A stretch of 64,000 bases of DNA from Gemmatimonadota bacterium (GTDB taxonomy: Bacteria; Gemmatimonadota; Gemmatimonadetes; Gemmatimonadales; GWC2-71-9). A program made the translations under genes and the position numbers. The stretch covers positions 1-64,000 of the forward strand of contig JAZKBR010000004.1 of assembly GCA_040388535.1 (NCBI GenBank), written 5' to 3'. The notes under the pieces are model-generated. The model made no database searches. It saw nothing but the letters and a program-made list of their open reading frames with translations, and had not been told where the DNA came from. This document shows, piece after piece, positions 38,874 to 47,326 of the stretch. How positions within the stretch are numbered: position 1 is the stretch's first letter; every line of letters starts with the position of its first letter.

Positions 38874-40108
38874 CACATCGCCCGGACAGCCAGCGTGGCG
38901 TTGTGGCCACCGAATCCAAAGGAGTTCGAAAGCGCGACCCGAACCTTCTGTGTCCGCTTCACGTTCGGCACGCAATCGAGGTCACAATCAGGATCGGGAT
39001 CGTCGTTGTTGATCGTCGGCGGAATCTCACCACGGCTCGCGACCAGGAGCGAGATCACCGCTTCGATCGCTCCAGCGGCGCCGAGGGCGTGTCCCGTCAT
39101 CGACTTGGTCGAGGCAAACACCAGGTCGCGTGCGCGCGGACCGAACACCGCCTTCACGGCGTTCGTTTCGGCGATGTCGCCCTGCGAAGTCGAGGTGCCG
39201 TGGGCGTTGATGTAGTCAACCTCATCGAGGCCAATCCCGCCGCTCTCGAGGCAGTCGGTCATCGCCTGCATCGCTCCGTGACCATCTTCCGGCGGCGAGG
39301 TTATGTGATAGGCATCGCCAGATGCCGCGTAGCCGATGACCTCTCCGAGGATCGGCACGCCGCGTGCCTTGGCGTGTTCATACTCCTCGAGCACGAGCAT
39401 TCCCGCACCGTCGGCGAGGACGAAGCCGTCGCGACCGCGGTCAAACGGCCGTGATGCCGCCGCCGGATTCTCGTTGCGCGCGGAAAGGGCTTTCATGTTC
39501 GAGAAGGCGGCCACGGTGAGCCCGGTGATCGCGGCCTCGCACCCGCCGGTCAGCATCACATCGGCAATGCCGCCGCGGATCATCTGCCACGAAGTCCCGA
39601 TGGCGTGGGTCCCCGACGCGCAGGCCGACACGGTGGCGAAATTGGGTCCGCGCAGGTTGTAGCGAATCGAGGCGAGGCCCGCAGCGATATCCGGGATGAA
39701 CATCGGGACGAAGAACGGTGAGACGCGATCAGGGCCCTTCGTGAGGAAGGCCTCGCAATTGTCCTGGTAGGTCTGCATACCCCCGATGCCCGCGCCGATG
39801 ATCGCGCCGGCACGCTTCGGGTCGGCCATCTCGCCATTACTCAACCCCGCCTGCACCATGGCCTGGTGCGCAGCGGCCAGGCCATACTGGGCGAAGAGGT
39901 CGTACCGTCGCGCTTCCTTCCGGTCGATGTACGGCGACGGATCGAAGTTCTTCACTTCACAGGCAAACTGCACCGCGAAGCGCTCCGGGTCGAACTTGGT
40001 AATGCGGGCCGCGCCGGAGACGCCGGCAAGCAGGTTCGCCCATGACTCTTCCACGGTGAGCCCCACCGGGGTCACCAGGCCGAGTCCGGTTACGACGACG
40101 CGGCGCAC
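38873..40108 (-). CDS. fabF: 3-oxoacyl-ACP synthase II
   Basis: 411 residues from a GTG at 40108, 4 bases after acpP. Active-site Cys is in VSACASGTHA, the two histidines in NAHGTSTSQGD and KSMTGHALGAAG, and the glycine-rich end is NSFGFGGHNA. It extends acyl-ACP by two carbons in fatty acid synthesis. Confidence 0.97.
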   Translation of the reverse strand: MRRVVVTGLGLVTPVGLTVEESWANLLAGVSGAARITKFDPERFAVQFACEVKNFDPSPYIDRKEARRYDLFAQYGLAAAHQAMVQAGLSNGEMADPKRAGAIIGAGIGGMQTYQDNCEAFLTKGPDRVSPFFVPMFIPDIAAGLASIRYNLRGPNFATVSACASGTHAIGTSWQMIRGGIADVMLTGGCEAAITGLTVAAFSNMKALSARNENPAAASRPFDRGRDGFVLADGAGMLVLEEYEHAKARGVPILGEVIGYAASGDAYHITSPPEDGHGAMQAMTDCLESGGIGLDEVDYINAHGTSTSQGDIAETNAVKAVFGPRARDLVFASTKSMTGHALGAAGAIEAVISLLVASRGEIPPTINNDDPDPDCDLDCVPNVKRTQKVRVALSNSFGFGGHNATLAVRAM

Positions 40109-40112
40109 CCGG

Positions 40113-40352
40113 TTACTTCCCGAGCTTCTCGTTGAGATACTTCAGGGCATCGCCGACGGTGCGAAGCTTCTCGGCCTCTTCGTCCGGGATGTCGATGTCG
40201 AATTCCTTCTCGAAGGCCATCACCAGCTCCACCGTATCGAGGGAGTCGGCGCCCAGGTCCTCCATGAACGAGGCCTCGGGGGTGAGCTTCTCGCGCTCGA
40301 CGCCGAGTTCCTCGACGATGATGTCCTTGACCTTCTCCTCTACGTCGCTCAT
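40113..40352 (-). CDS. acpP: Acyl carrier protein
   Basis: 79 residues, acidic and helical. The phosphopantetheine serine is Ser37 in [10 protein letters not shown]. The ATG at 40352 has gaggcag upstream, one of the clearer ribosome binding sites, as expected for a highly expressed gene. It carries growing acyl chains for all Fab enzymes. Confidence 0.98.
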   Translation of the reverse strand: MSDVEEKVKDIIVEELGVEREKLTPEASFMEDLGADSLDTVELVMAFEKEFDIDIPDEEAEKLRTVGDALKYLNEKLGK

Positions 40353-40389
40353 CTCTGCCTCTGTTGCCTGGTGTGAAGTGATGACCTGC

Positions 40390-41133
40390 TCAGCCGATCA
40401 TGCCGCCGTCGACCACGAGTACCTGCCCCGTCACGTACCCGCCGAGATCCGAGGCGAGGAAGAGAACGGCTCCTGCAATATCACCCGGGCCGCCGAGGCG
40501 CTTGACCGGGATCGACTCCAATAACGCGGCCCGCGTCGCCTCGGGCAAGGCACCGGTCATGTCCGTCTCGATGAACCCCGGGGCGATGCAATTGGCCAGG
40601 ATCCCGCGACCCGCGTATTCCTTGGCCACCGACTTGGTGAAGCCGATCAGCCCGGCCTTGCTGGCGGCGTAATTCGCCTGCCCCGCGTTGCCGGTGACGC
40701 CCACGATGCTGCTGATGTTGATGATCCGCCCCTGACGACGCTTCATCATCCCCTTGATCACGGCCTGCGTCGCGACGAAGGCGCCCTTCAGGTTCGCTGC
40801 CAGCACTTCGTCCCAATCGGCCTCGCTCAAGCGGATCAGGAGGTTATCCCGCGTCAATCCGGCGTTGTTCACCAGGATATCGATCGGCCCTAGCGCCGCT
40901 TCGGCGTCGGCGATCGCCAGCCGAAGGGAGGGCGGATCGGTGACGTCGCATGCGAAACCTCGCGCACCCGTTCCGAGTTCCGAGGCGACCCTTTCGGCCG
41001 CATCGAGAGAGCGGCCGAGAATCGCTACCTTGGCTCCGGCGCGGTGCAGCGTTTCCGCTATCGCACGCCCGATCCCGCGGGTGCTGCCGGTGACGAAGGC
41101 AACGCGGCCAGTGAGGTCGATGGTGATGCTCAT
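40390..41133 (-). CDS. fabG: 3-oxoacyl-ACP reductase
   Basis: 247 residues of a classical short-chain dehydrogenase from the ATG at 41133 (ATGA with fabD). NADP-binding [22 protein letters not shown], catalytic Ser in NISSIVG and Tyr/Lys in NYAASKAG, and the C-terminal [17 protein letters not shown] are present. It reduces 3-oxoacyl-ACP. Confidence 0.96.
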   Translation of the reverse strand: MSITIDLTGRVAFVTGSTRGIGRAIAETLHRAGAKVAILGRSLDAAERVASELGTGARGFACDVTDPPSLRLAIADAEAALGPIDILVNNAGLTRDNLLIRLSEADWDEVLAANLKGAFVATQAVIKGMMKRRQGRIINISSIVGVTGNAGQANYAASKAGLIGFTKSVAKEYAGRGILANCIAPGFIETDMTGALPEATRAALLESIPVKRLGGPGDIAGAVLFLASDLGGYVTGQVLVVDGGMIG

Positions 41134-42062
41134 CGGGCCAGCCACTTGTCGATATCGTCGGCGGTGCCAAGGGGAGTGCAGCTTGCCCCCGGAACGATCC
41201 GCTTGAGCAGGCCGGTGAGCACGGCACCTGGGCCGATTTCAAGCCACTGGGCCTCGGGGAAGCGCTCCGCCAGACGTTGCATCGACGCGACCCAGCGGAC
41301 CGGCGCGGTGAGTTGCGCGGCGAGCAGTTCGACCGCGGTATCACGCGATTTCGAAAACTCGGTGGTGGCATTCGCAATCACGGGAAACGCCGGCTCTCCG
41401 AAGGGTGCGACGTCGAGCGCCTCGCGAAGTCCGGGCACCGCCGGCTCCATCAGCGGTGAATGAAACGCGCCACTCACCTTGAGCGGCAGCACTCGCTTGG
41501 CGCCAGCCGACTTGCACAATTCGCCGGCCCGTTCGACCGCGGCAGGGTCGCCCGAAATCACGGTCTGGTCGGGTGCGTTGAGGTTCGCCGCGACCACGGT
41601 CCCGACGCCTGACGCGGTCGCGCCGGCGCAACTCGCCTCGACCTCGGCGGTCCCGAGCCCGAGGATGGCCGCCATCGCGCCCGGGCGTGCCTGCCCCGCC
41701 TGGAACATCAGGGCACCGCGCCGACGCACCAGCAGGGCCGCATCGGCCGCGTCCAGGGCGCCAGCGGCGACGTAGGCGCTGTATTCCCCGAGCGAGTGAC
41801 CAGCGGCGGCCGCGACGTTGCCAAGCTTGCCAGAGAGGATCGCGAGCACAGCTGCCGAATGCGCGAGAATGGCGGGCTGGGCGTTGTGCGTCAGCGTGAG
41901 CTGATCCTCGGGGCCGCTCCACATCAGCGTGGTGAGGGGGGTCTCGAGCGCGTCGTCGATGCGCTGCATGACAGCGCGCGCCTCGGGGAATCGCTCCGCC
42001 AGGTCCTTCGCCATGCCGACCTTCTGTGCCCCCTGCCCGGGGAACAGCAGGATGGTCACCAC
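41130..42062 (-). CDS. fabD: Malonyl-CoA:ACP transacylase
   Basis: 310 residues. FPGQGAQKVGMAKDL at the N-terminus, active-site Ser90 in GHSLGEYSA and catalytic His in SGAFHSPLM. It loads malonate onto ACP. Two adjacent GTG codons (42062, 42059) can start; the second overlaps the fabH stop as GTGA. Confidence 0.96.
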   Translation of the reverse strand: MVTILLFPGQGAQKVGMAKDLAERFPEARAVMQRIDDALETPLTTLMWSGPEDQLTLTHNAQPAILAHSAAVLAILSGKLGNVAAAAGHSLGEYSAYVAAGALDAADAALLVRRRGALMFQAGQARPGAMAAILGLGTAEVEASCAGATASGVGTVVAANLNAPDQTVISGDPAAVERAGELCKSAGAKRVLPLKVSGAFHSPLMEPAVPGLREALDVAPFGEPAFPVIANATTEFSKSRDTAVELLAAQLTAPVRWVASMQRLAERFPEAQWLEIGPGAVLTGLLKRIVPGASCTPLGTADDIDKWLAR

Positions 42063-43048
42063 CGAAGCACCACACTGCCCCAGGCGAAGCCCGCGCCGAA
42101 CGAGACCAGCATGATGATCATCCCCGGCTTGAGGCGACCCTCCTGCTGCGCCTGCGCCAGTGCCAGCGGAATGCTTGCGGACGAGGTGTTCCCGAAGCGG
42201 TCGACGTTCACGAAGACCTTGTCCATCGGGATCCCGGCGTGCTTCGCGGTCGCCTCGATGATCCGTTGATTTGCCTGATGCGGCACCAGGAGGTCGATGT
42301 CTTCTGGCGCGAGTCCGGCACGACGTATCGCCTCGTCAGTCGAGCGGCTCATGGCGAGCACGGCCGCCTTGAACACTTCACGGCCGGCCATCTTCATCAG
42401 GTGACGCTTGTCGCGGAGAATTTCTTCGTTCATCGGCTCGGTCGAGCCGCCCGCCGGAATGTAGAGCAGGTCGGCGAGGTCGCCATCGGCGCCGAGATAG
42501 GTCGCCAGCATTCCGCGCTCATCGGTGGCACGCTTGAGTACGGCGGCGCCCGCACCATCCCCAAAGAGAATGACGGTCGAGCGATCCTGCTGATCGACGA
42601 TGCTCGAGAGCTTCTCGGCGCCGACGACCAGGATGGTGTCGCCATTGCCGGTCGCCATCAGCCCTTCGGCCACCGTGAGCCCGTAGACCCAGCCCGGGCA
42701 GGCGGCCACGACGTCAAAGGCCCACGCGTTCTTGGCGCCGAGCGCGGCTTGCAGGTCACACGCGGCAGACGGCAGGCGACGATCGGGGGTGACGGTCGCG
42801 AAGACGATGCCGTCGAGGTCGGCTGCGGTAATGCCGGCCTGCGCCATCGCCTGATGCGCGGCCACGAGTGTGTAGCTGGTCAGCGACTCGTTGACGTCGG
42901 CAATGCGGCGTTCACGAATGCCGGTCCGCTCGACGATCCATTCGTCGGAGGTCTCGACCGTGCGCTCGAGATCGGCATTGGTCAGCACCCGAGCCGGGGT
43001 AGCCGAACCGATGCCGGCGAAATAGGCGATCGGGCGCCGGATGCTCAT
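42056..43048 (-). CDS. fabH: 3-oxoacyl-ACP synthase III
   Basis: 330 residues. The triad is Cys117 in AACPGWVYGL, His in LVPHQANQRI and Asn in RFGNTSSASIP. Most FabH proteins have AACSG or AACAG around the cysteine, so ACPG is an uncommon variant. It begins fatty acid synthesis by joining acyl-CoA to malonyl-ACP. ATG at 43048 overlaps plsX (ATGA). Confidence 0.94.
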   Translation of the reverse strand: MSIRRPIAYFAGIGSATPARVLTNADLERTVETSDEWIVERTGIRERRIADVNESLTSYTLVAAHQAMAQAGITAADLDGIVFATVTPDRRLPSAACDLQAALGAKNAWAFDVVAACPGWVYGLTVAEGLMATGNGDTILVVGAEKLSSIVDQQDRSTVILFGDGAGAAVLKRATDERGMLATYLGADGDLADLLYIPAGGSTEPMNEEILRDKRHLMKMAGREVFKAAVLAMSRSTDEAIRRAGLAPEDIDLLVPHQANQRIIEATAKHAGIPMDKVFVNVDRFGNTSSASIPLALAQAQQEGRLKPGMIIMLVSFGAGFAWGSVVLRW

Positions 43049-44058
43049 GCGTCGGTCTCCTGGCTGCGCAGCGCGAACTCGGCCGCGATGTGTTCACTCA
43101 GGCCACCGCGCACTGATTCGACCGCCTTCTTGATGGCATTCTTGATCGCGTTGGCCGTCGACGAGCCGTGACAGATGATCGGCACGCCGCGCACGCCCAG
43201 CAGCGGACCGCCACCGTATTGCGAGTAGTCCAGGAAGCGCATCAGCGGCTTCATCGCGTCGGACTCGAGCAGCCCCGGGCTCTCCCGCCCGAGCAGCGAA
43301 GCGACGAGGCGACCCATCGACTCGTAGAACTTGAGCACGACGTTGCCGACAAAACCATCGCACACCACCACATCGACACGGCCATGGCGCGGATGCGGGA
43401 CGGCGATGTCGCGGCCTTCGATGTTGCCGACGTAGTTGAGATGCGGGGATTTGAGCAGGACCTTGTGCGCCTCGCGCACGACGGCGTTGCCCTTCTCGTC
43501 TTCTTCGCCAACGTTGAGCAGGCCGACCTTGGGCTCGTTGCGGCCGACGACATCGCGCATGTAGATCGAGCCGAGGTAGGCGAAGTTCACCAGTTCCTTG
43601 ACCGAACAGTCGACGTTCGCACCGGCATCGAGAACCAGCACGGGTCCCTCGGCGGCAGGAAAGAGCGACGCGACGGTGGCGCGATCGACGCCATCGTGCA
43701 GACCGAGGAGGATGGTGGCTGCGGCGAGGGAGGCCCCGGTGTTGCCGGCCGAGACGAACGCATCGACCAGACCGTCACGATGGAGGCTGATGCCCACGAC
43801 CAACGAGGAGTTGGGCTTGCGGCGAACCGCAGACAGCGGCTTTTCGGCCATCCCGATGACTTCGGTGGCCTCGACAATGCTGAGGCGCGACCGGTCAATC
43901 CCGGGGTGGCGGGCGAGGTGCTCTTCAATGACCGCCGGCTGCCCAACCAGGGTCAGCGTGAAGTCCGGCGGCAGCTCGCGCAGGGCGAGGGCCGCGCCGT
44001 CGACTTCAGCGGCCGGCGCGTGGTCTCCCCCCATCGCGTCGAGCGCGACGCGGATCAC
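43045..44058 (-). CDS. plsX: Phosphate acyltransferase PlsX
   Basis: 337 residues from a GTG at 44058, directly after rpmF. ALDAMGGDHAPAAEVDGA, SAGNTGASLAAATILLG, VVVCDGFVGNVVLKFYE and HGSSTANAIKNAI are conserved. It makes acyl-phosphate from acyl-ACP for glycerolipid synthesis. Confidence 0.96.
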   Translation of the reverse strand: MIRVALDAMGGDHAPAAEVDGAALALRELPPDFTLTLVGQPAVIEEHLARHPGIDRSRLSIVEATEVIGMAEKPLSAVRRKPNSSLVVGISLHRDGLVDAFVSAGNTGASLAAATILLGLHDGVDRATVASLFPAAEGPVLVLDAGANVDCSVKELVNFAYLGSIYMRDVVGRNEPKVGLLNVGEEDEKGNAVVREAHKVLLKSPHLNYVGNIEGRDIAVPHPRHGRVDVVVCDGFVGNVVLKFYESMGRLVASLLGRESPGLLESDAMKPLMRFLDYSQYGGGPLLGVRGVPIICHGSSTANAIKNAIKKAVESVRGGLSEHIAAEFALRSQETDA

Positions 44059-44061
44059 AGC

Positions 44062-44244
44062 TTAGTTGTCCTCGACCTCGAGCCGCTTCTTCCCCGCGTA
44101 ATAGCCGCAGGACGGGCACACCCGGTGGGGCAGGCGCGGAGCACTGCAACGCGCGCACGCCTGAGCCGGAATCCCCTGCGCGGTATGGTGCCCGCGACGG
44201 AGGCGCTTGCGCGACTTCGACATCTTTCGCTTCGGTACGGCCAT
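44062..44244 (-). CDS. rpmF: Ribosomal protein bL32
   Basis: 60 residues. The basic start MAVPKRKMSKSRKRLRRGHH is typical, and Cys30, Cys33, Cys43 and Cys46 (CARC, CPSC) form the zinc site of the zinc-containing type. Its place between yceD and plsX is widely conserved. Confidence 0.97.
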   Translation of the reverse strand: MAVPKRKMSKSRKRLRRGHHTAQGIPAQACARCSAPRLPHRVCPSCGYYAGKKRLEVEDN

Positions 44245-44251
44245 CGGTCCC

Positions 44252-44728
44252 TCAGTTGGTCGAGCCGGCGACCATGCACCCGCATGGACCGGCGTTCAAA
44301 TCCGCGCCGCAGGCAGCGCAGAATCCCTTGCAATCAGGTCGGCAGAGTGGAAATGCCGACACCCGCAGCGCGAGCTCTTCCCGGACAGCCGCCGCCACGT
44401 CGATCAGGTCGACATGCGTCGGGAGAGGGTAGACGCTGGGATCTTCGATCAGCTCGGGGTCCCCGGAAAAGAGGACGTCCACTTCATCGTCGATTTCCTG
44501 CGTCACCGGCGTCAGGCAACGGCGACACTCGCCCGCGACCGTGGCCTGGATCCGCCCGCGCCAGAGGTAATTCCCCTCCGACGTGGACTGCAACTCCCCC
44601 ACCACCTGCACCGGGCCCGTCAGGGCCACGTCCAGCCCCTCAAGGGCGCTGTCAGTGGGGGCAATCTGCCCGTCGGTCTCGACCGGACCCCCCTTCAGCT
44701 GACGCACGTCCACGCGAAGCATAGCCAT
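44252..44728 (-). CDS. yceD: YceD/DUF177 family protein
   Basis: 158 residues from the ATG at 44728; an ATG at 44722 is an alternative. The body has GRIQATVAGECRRCLTPVTQEIDDEVDVLF and the C-terminus carries a cysteine cluster (LCRPDCKGFCAACGADLN, GPCGC) that could bind a metal. DUF177 proteins are linked to 23S rRNA accumulation and always sit next to rpmF. Gene order from here to fabF equals that of E. coli. Confidence 0.9.
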   Translation of the reverse strand: MAMLRVDVRQLKGGPVETDGQIAPTDSALEGLDVALTGPVQVVGELQSTSEGNYLWRGRIQATVAGECRRCLTPVTQEIDDEVDVLFSGDPELIEDPSVYPLPTHVDLIDVAAAVREELALRVSAFPLCRPDCKGFCAACGADLNAGPCGCMVAGSTN

Positions 44729-44760
44729 CAAAGCTAGCGGCGCGGCCCCGGCTGGGTCAA
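44729..44760 (-). promoter_or_regulatory. Candidate promoter of the yceD-rpmF-fab operon
   Basis: On the minus strand TTGACC (44755-44760) is followed after 18 bases by TAGCTTTG (44729-44736), the same octamer as before kdsB. The yceD ATG at 44728 touches the box and the ATG at 44722 follows after 6 bases, so a transcript from here would be leaderless and favour 44722. Confidence 0.42.
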
Positions 44761-44767
44761 GCCGAGT

Positions 44768-45202
44768 TCAGGCCACCCCGAGGAGGGCTAACTCACGCTC
44801 TGGAAAGAAGAAAGCGATTTCCCGGGCGGCATTCTCGTCGCTGTCGGAGCCATGGACCGCATTCCGGCCCTTCGATTCCGCGAACAGCTTGCGAATGGTG
44901 CCCTCGGCGGCCTCAGCGGGGTCGGTAGCTCCGATGGCCACGCGCCAGGCCGCCACGGCATCGGCACCTTCCAGAGCCAGGGCGACAACCGGGCCCGAGC
45001 TCATGAACTCGACCAGTTCGCCGTAGAAGGGGCGTTCCCGGTGGACCGCATAGAAGGCTTCGGCTTCGGTCCGGGTCAGGCGGACCATCCGCATCGCCCG
45101 GATACCGAACCCCTGCTTCTCGATATGGGCGAGGATCGCCCCGCCCTTCCCGGTGCTCACGGCATCGGGCTTCAGCATCGCAAACGTCATCCGACCAGCC
45201 AT
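44768..45202 (-). CDS. ndk: Nucleoside diphosphate kinase
   Basis: 144 residues from the ATG at 45202, with aggag six bases upstream. [10 protein letters not shown] at the start, the phospho-histidine His117 in RNAVHGSDS, and [13 protein letters not shown] are diagnostic. It balances nucleoside triphosphates, including the CTP and UTP used by the envelope genes. Confidence 0.97.
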   Translation of the reverse strand: MAGRMTFAMLKPDAVSTGKGGAILAHIEKQGFGIRAMRMVRLTRTEAEAFYAVHRERPFYGELVEFMSSGPVVALALEGADAVAAWRVAIGATDPAEAAEGTIRKLFAESKGRNAVHGSDSDENAAREIAFFFPERELALLGVA

Positions 45203-45213
45203 CAAGAACTCCT

Positions 45214-45231
45214 CGCGGCCCCGCGGCCGCG
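45214..45231 (-). promoter_or_regulatory. GC hairpin next to the ndk ribosome binding site
   Basis: A 7-bp perfect stem (cgcggcc 45214-45220 with ggccgcg 45225-45231, loop ccgc) sits between sucD and ndk, ending right before the aggag that serves ndk. It may be a sucCD terminator, although no T-run follows, or may influence ndk translation. Confidence 0.35.
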
Positions 45232-45252
45232 TTCAGTACGTGCAAAACGTGA

Positions 45253-46125
45253 CTACTTGAGGCGCGCCTTCAGCAGCTCGACCACGTCGGCTGGGCGGCG
45301 CATGATGCCGATATTGGCGGACTCGAAGGCCTGGAACTTCTCTTCCGCGGTGCCCTCGGAGCCCGAGATGATCGCGCCCGCGTGGCCCATCCGGCGTCCC
45401 TTCGGCGCCGTCTGACCGGCCACGAAGCCGCAAACCGGCTTCTTCACGTGGGCCCGGATGTACTCGGCAGCTTCCTGTTCCGCCGTCCCGCCGATTTCAC
45501 CCAGCATGACGATCGCTTCGGTCTTCGGATCGGCGTTGAACGCCGCAATCACGTCGATGAAGTTGGTGCCGACGATCGGATCGCCGCCGATACCGACGCA
45601 CGTGCTCTGCCCCAGCCCGGCACCGGTAAGGTGATGGACGACTTCGTAGGTGAGGGTGCCCGAACGCGAGACCAGGCCGATCGGACCCGGCTTGCAGATC
45701 GAACCAGGGATGATGCCAACCTTGGACTCGCCCGGCGTGATCAGGCCGGGGCAGTTCGGTCCGATGAGCCGGACATTCCGCTGCGCGATGTAGGGCATCA
45801 CGGTGGTCATATCGAGCACCGGCACGCCCTCGGTGATGCAGACTACCAGTTCGATACCGGCATCGGCCGCTTCCTTGATCGCCGCCGCCGCCATGGCGGG
45901 CGGCACATAGATCACGGAGCAGTTCGCGCCGGTTTCGGCGACCGCCTGAGCCACCGTGTGGAAGACCGGCACCTTGGATTCAAAGGTCTGGCCGCCCTTT
46001 CCGGGCGTGACGCCGGCCACGATGTTGGTGCCGTATTCCATCATCTGGCGCGCGTGGAACGATCCCTCACGGCCGGTGATGCCCTGGACCACCAGGCGCG
46101 TGTCCTTCCCGATCCAGATGCTCAC
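45253..46125 (-). CDS. sucD: Succinyl-CoA synthetase alpha subunit
   Basis: 290 residues from a GTG at 46125 (GTGA with sucC). [16 protein letters not shown] binds Co[14 protein letters not shown] and SRSGTLTYE are conserved, and [11 protein letters not shown] holds the phospho-histidine. It works in the TCA cycle with SucC. Confidence 0.97.
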   Translation of the reverse strand: MSIWIGKDTRLVVQGITGREGSFHARQMMEYGTNIVAGVTPGKGGQTFESKVPVFHTVAQAVAETGANCSVIYVPPAMAAAAIKEAADAGIELVVCITEGVPVLDMTTVMPYIAQRNVRLIGPNCPGLITPGESKVGIIPGSICKPGPIGLVSRSGTLTYEVVHHLTGAGLGQSTCVGIGGDPIVGTNFIDVIAAFNADPKTEAIVMLGEIGGTAEQEAAEYIRAHVKKPVCGFVAGQTAPKGRRMGHAGAIISGSEGTAEEKFQAFESANIGIMRRPADVVELLKARLK

Positions 46126-47261
46126 GCAGCCCCCTTGGCGAGTGCAACGGCCTTCGCAACAGCCGCGTCCATGTCATTCATTGCCGACATCCCGACCGAT
46201 TCGAGAATGCGGAACGCTTCGACTTCGTTGGTGCCAGTGAGGCGGATCACGATGGGCACCCCGACCTTGAACTGCTTGGTCGCGGCCACAATGCCGTTCG
46301 CAACGTCATCGGTGCGGGTGATGCCACCGAAGATGTTGAACAGGATGACCTTCACCGCAGGATCGGCGGTGATGATCTTCAGCGCGTTCACTACCTTCTC
46401 CGGATTCGACGAGCCGCCGATGTCGAGGAAGTTGGCGGGCTCACCACCGTGGTACTTCACGAGGTCCATCGTCGCCATCGCGAGACCGGCACCGTTCACA
46501 ACACAGCCGACGTCGCCATCGAGCTTGATGAAGGTGAGGTTGGCGCGGCGCGCAGCGACTTCGCTCGGCTCCTCGCCCGACTCGTCACGGAGCACCGCGA
46601 GATCGGGGCGACGATCCAGCTCGTTGTCGTCGATGATGATCTTCGCGTCGAGCGCGAGCACCTTGCCGTCCGGTGTCGTGACGAGCGGGTTGATCTCGGC
46701 GAGCGAGCAACCGTTGGCCATGAAGACGCTGTAGAGCTGCGTCAGAATCCTGGTGGCCGCCTTGACGTGATCCCAGTCACGGTAGAGCGCGAGCGCGAGC
46801 TTGAGTGCCTGGTGGGGCAGCAATCCGTCGCGCGGATCGATGGCCATCCGGGTGATCTTCTCGGGCGTCTTGGCCGCGACTTCCTCGATGTCGACGCCGC
46901 CGGCATCCGACACCATGAAGACCGGCTTCTGCGACGCGCGATCGAGGATCAGGCCGACGTAGCTCTCGGTGGCAATGTCGGCAGCGGGAACCACCAGCAC
47001 CTTGTTGACGATCAGCCCCTTGATCGACATGCCGAGAATCTGCGATGCGCATTCAAGCGCTTCGGCGGGGTTGCGGGCGAGCTTGACGCCGCCGGCCTTG
47101 CCGCGGCCGCCGACGTGCACCTGCGCCTTGACGACCACCGTGCCACCCAGCCGGCGGGCGATGGCCTCGGCCTCGGTCGGTGTGCTGGCGACGTCGCCGT
47201 CAAACATGGGAATGCCGGCAACCTTCAGCAGGTCACGGGCCTGATATTCGTGCAAGTTCAC
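46122..47261 (-). CDS. sucC: Succinyl-CoA synthetase beta subunit
   Basis: 379 residues from a GTG at 47261, with gaggt five bases upstream. The ATP-grasp domain begins [54 protein letters not shown] and the CoA-ligase part with [32 protein letters not shown] and [13 protein letters not shown] follow. First gene of a sucC-sucD unit. Confidence 0.97.
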   Translation of the reverse strand: MNLHEYQARDLLKVAGIPMFDGDVASTPTEAEAIARRLGGTVVVKAQVHVGGRGKAGGVKLARNPAEALECASQILGMSIKGLIVNKVLVVPAADIATESYVGLILDRASQKPVFMVSDAGGVDIEEVAAKTPEKITRMAIDPRDGLLPHQALKLALALYRDWDHVKAATRILTQLYSVFMANGCSLAEINPLVTTPDGKVLALDAKIIIDDNELDRRPDLAVLRDESGEEPSEVAARRANLTFIKLDGDVGCVVNGAGLAMATMDLVKYHGGEPANFLDIGGSSNPEKVVNALKIITADPAVKVILFNIFGGITRTDDVANGIVAATKQFKVGVPIVIRLTGTNEVEAFRILESVGMSAMNDMDAAVAKAVALAKGAA

Positions 47262-47295
47262 GCGTACCTCGACGAAAGGATCAAGAGACAGCCAT

Positions 47296-47303
47296 CAAAA
47301 ATA
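47296..47303 (-). promoter_or_regulatory. Candidate -7 box upstream of sucC
   Basis: Minus-strand TATTTTTG is an exact TAnnTTTG match, 34 bases before the sucC GTG. This leaves room for a short leader with the gaggt site. No clear -33 element was found. Confidence 0.35.
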
Positions 47304-47326
47304 GCCGTGCGCAGGGCGCCCCGCCA

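Noticed and set aside
43168-44724. A 518-codon plus-strand frame opposite plsX, rpmF and yceD
   Set aside because: It runs across three well-defined minus-strand genes and has no recognisable domain.
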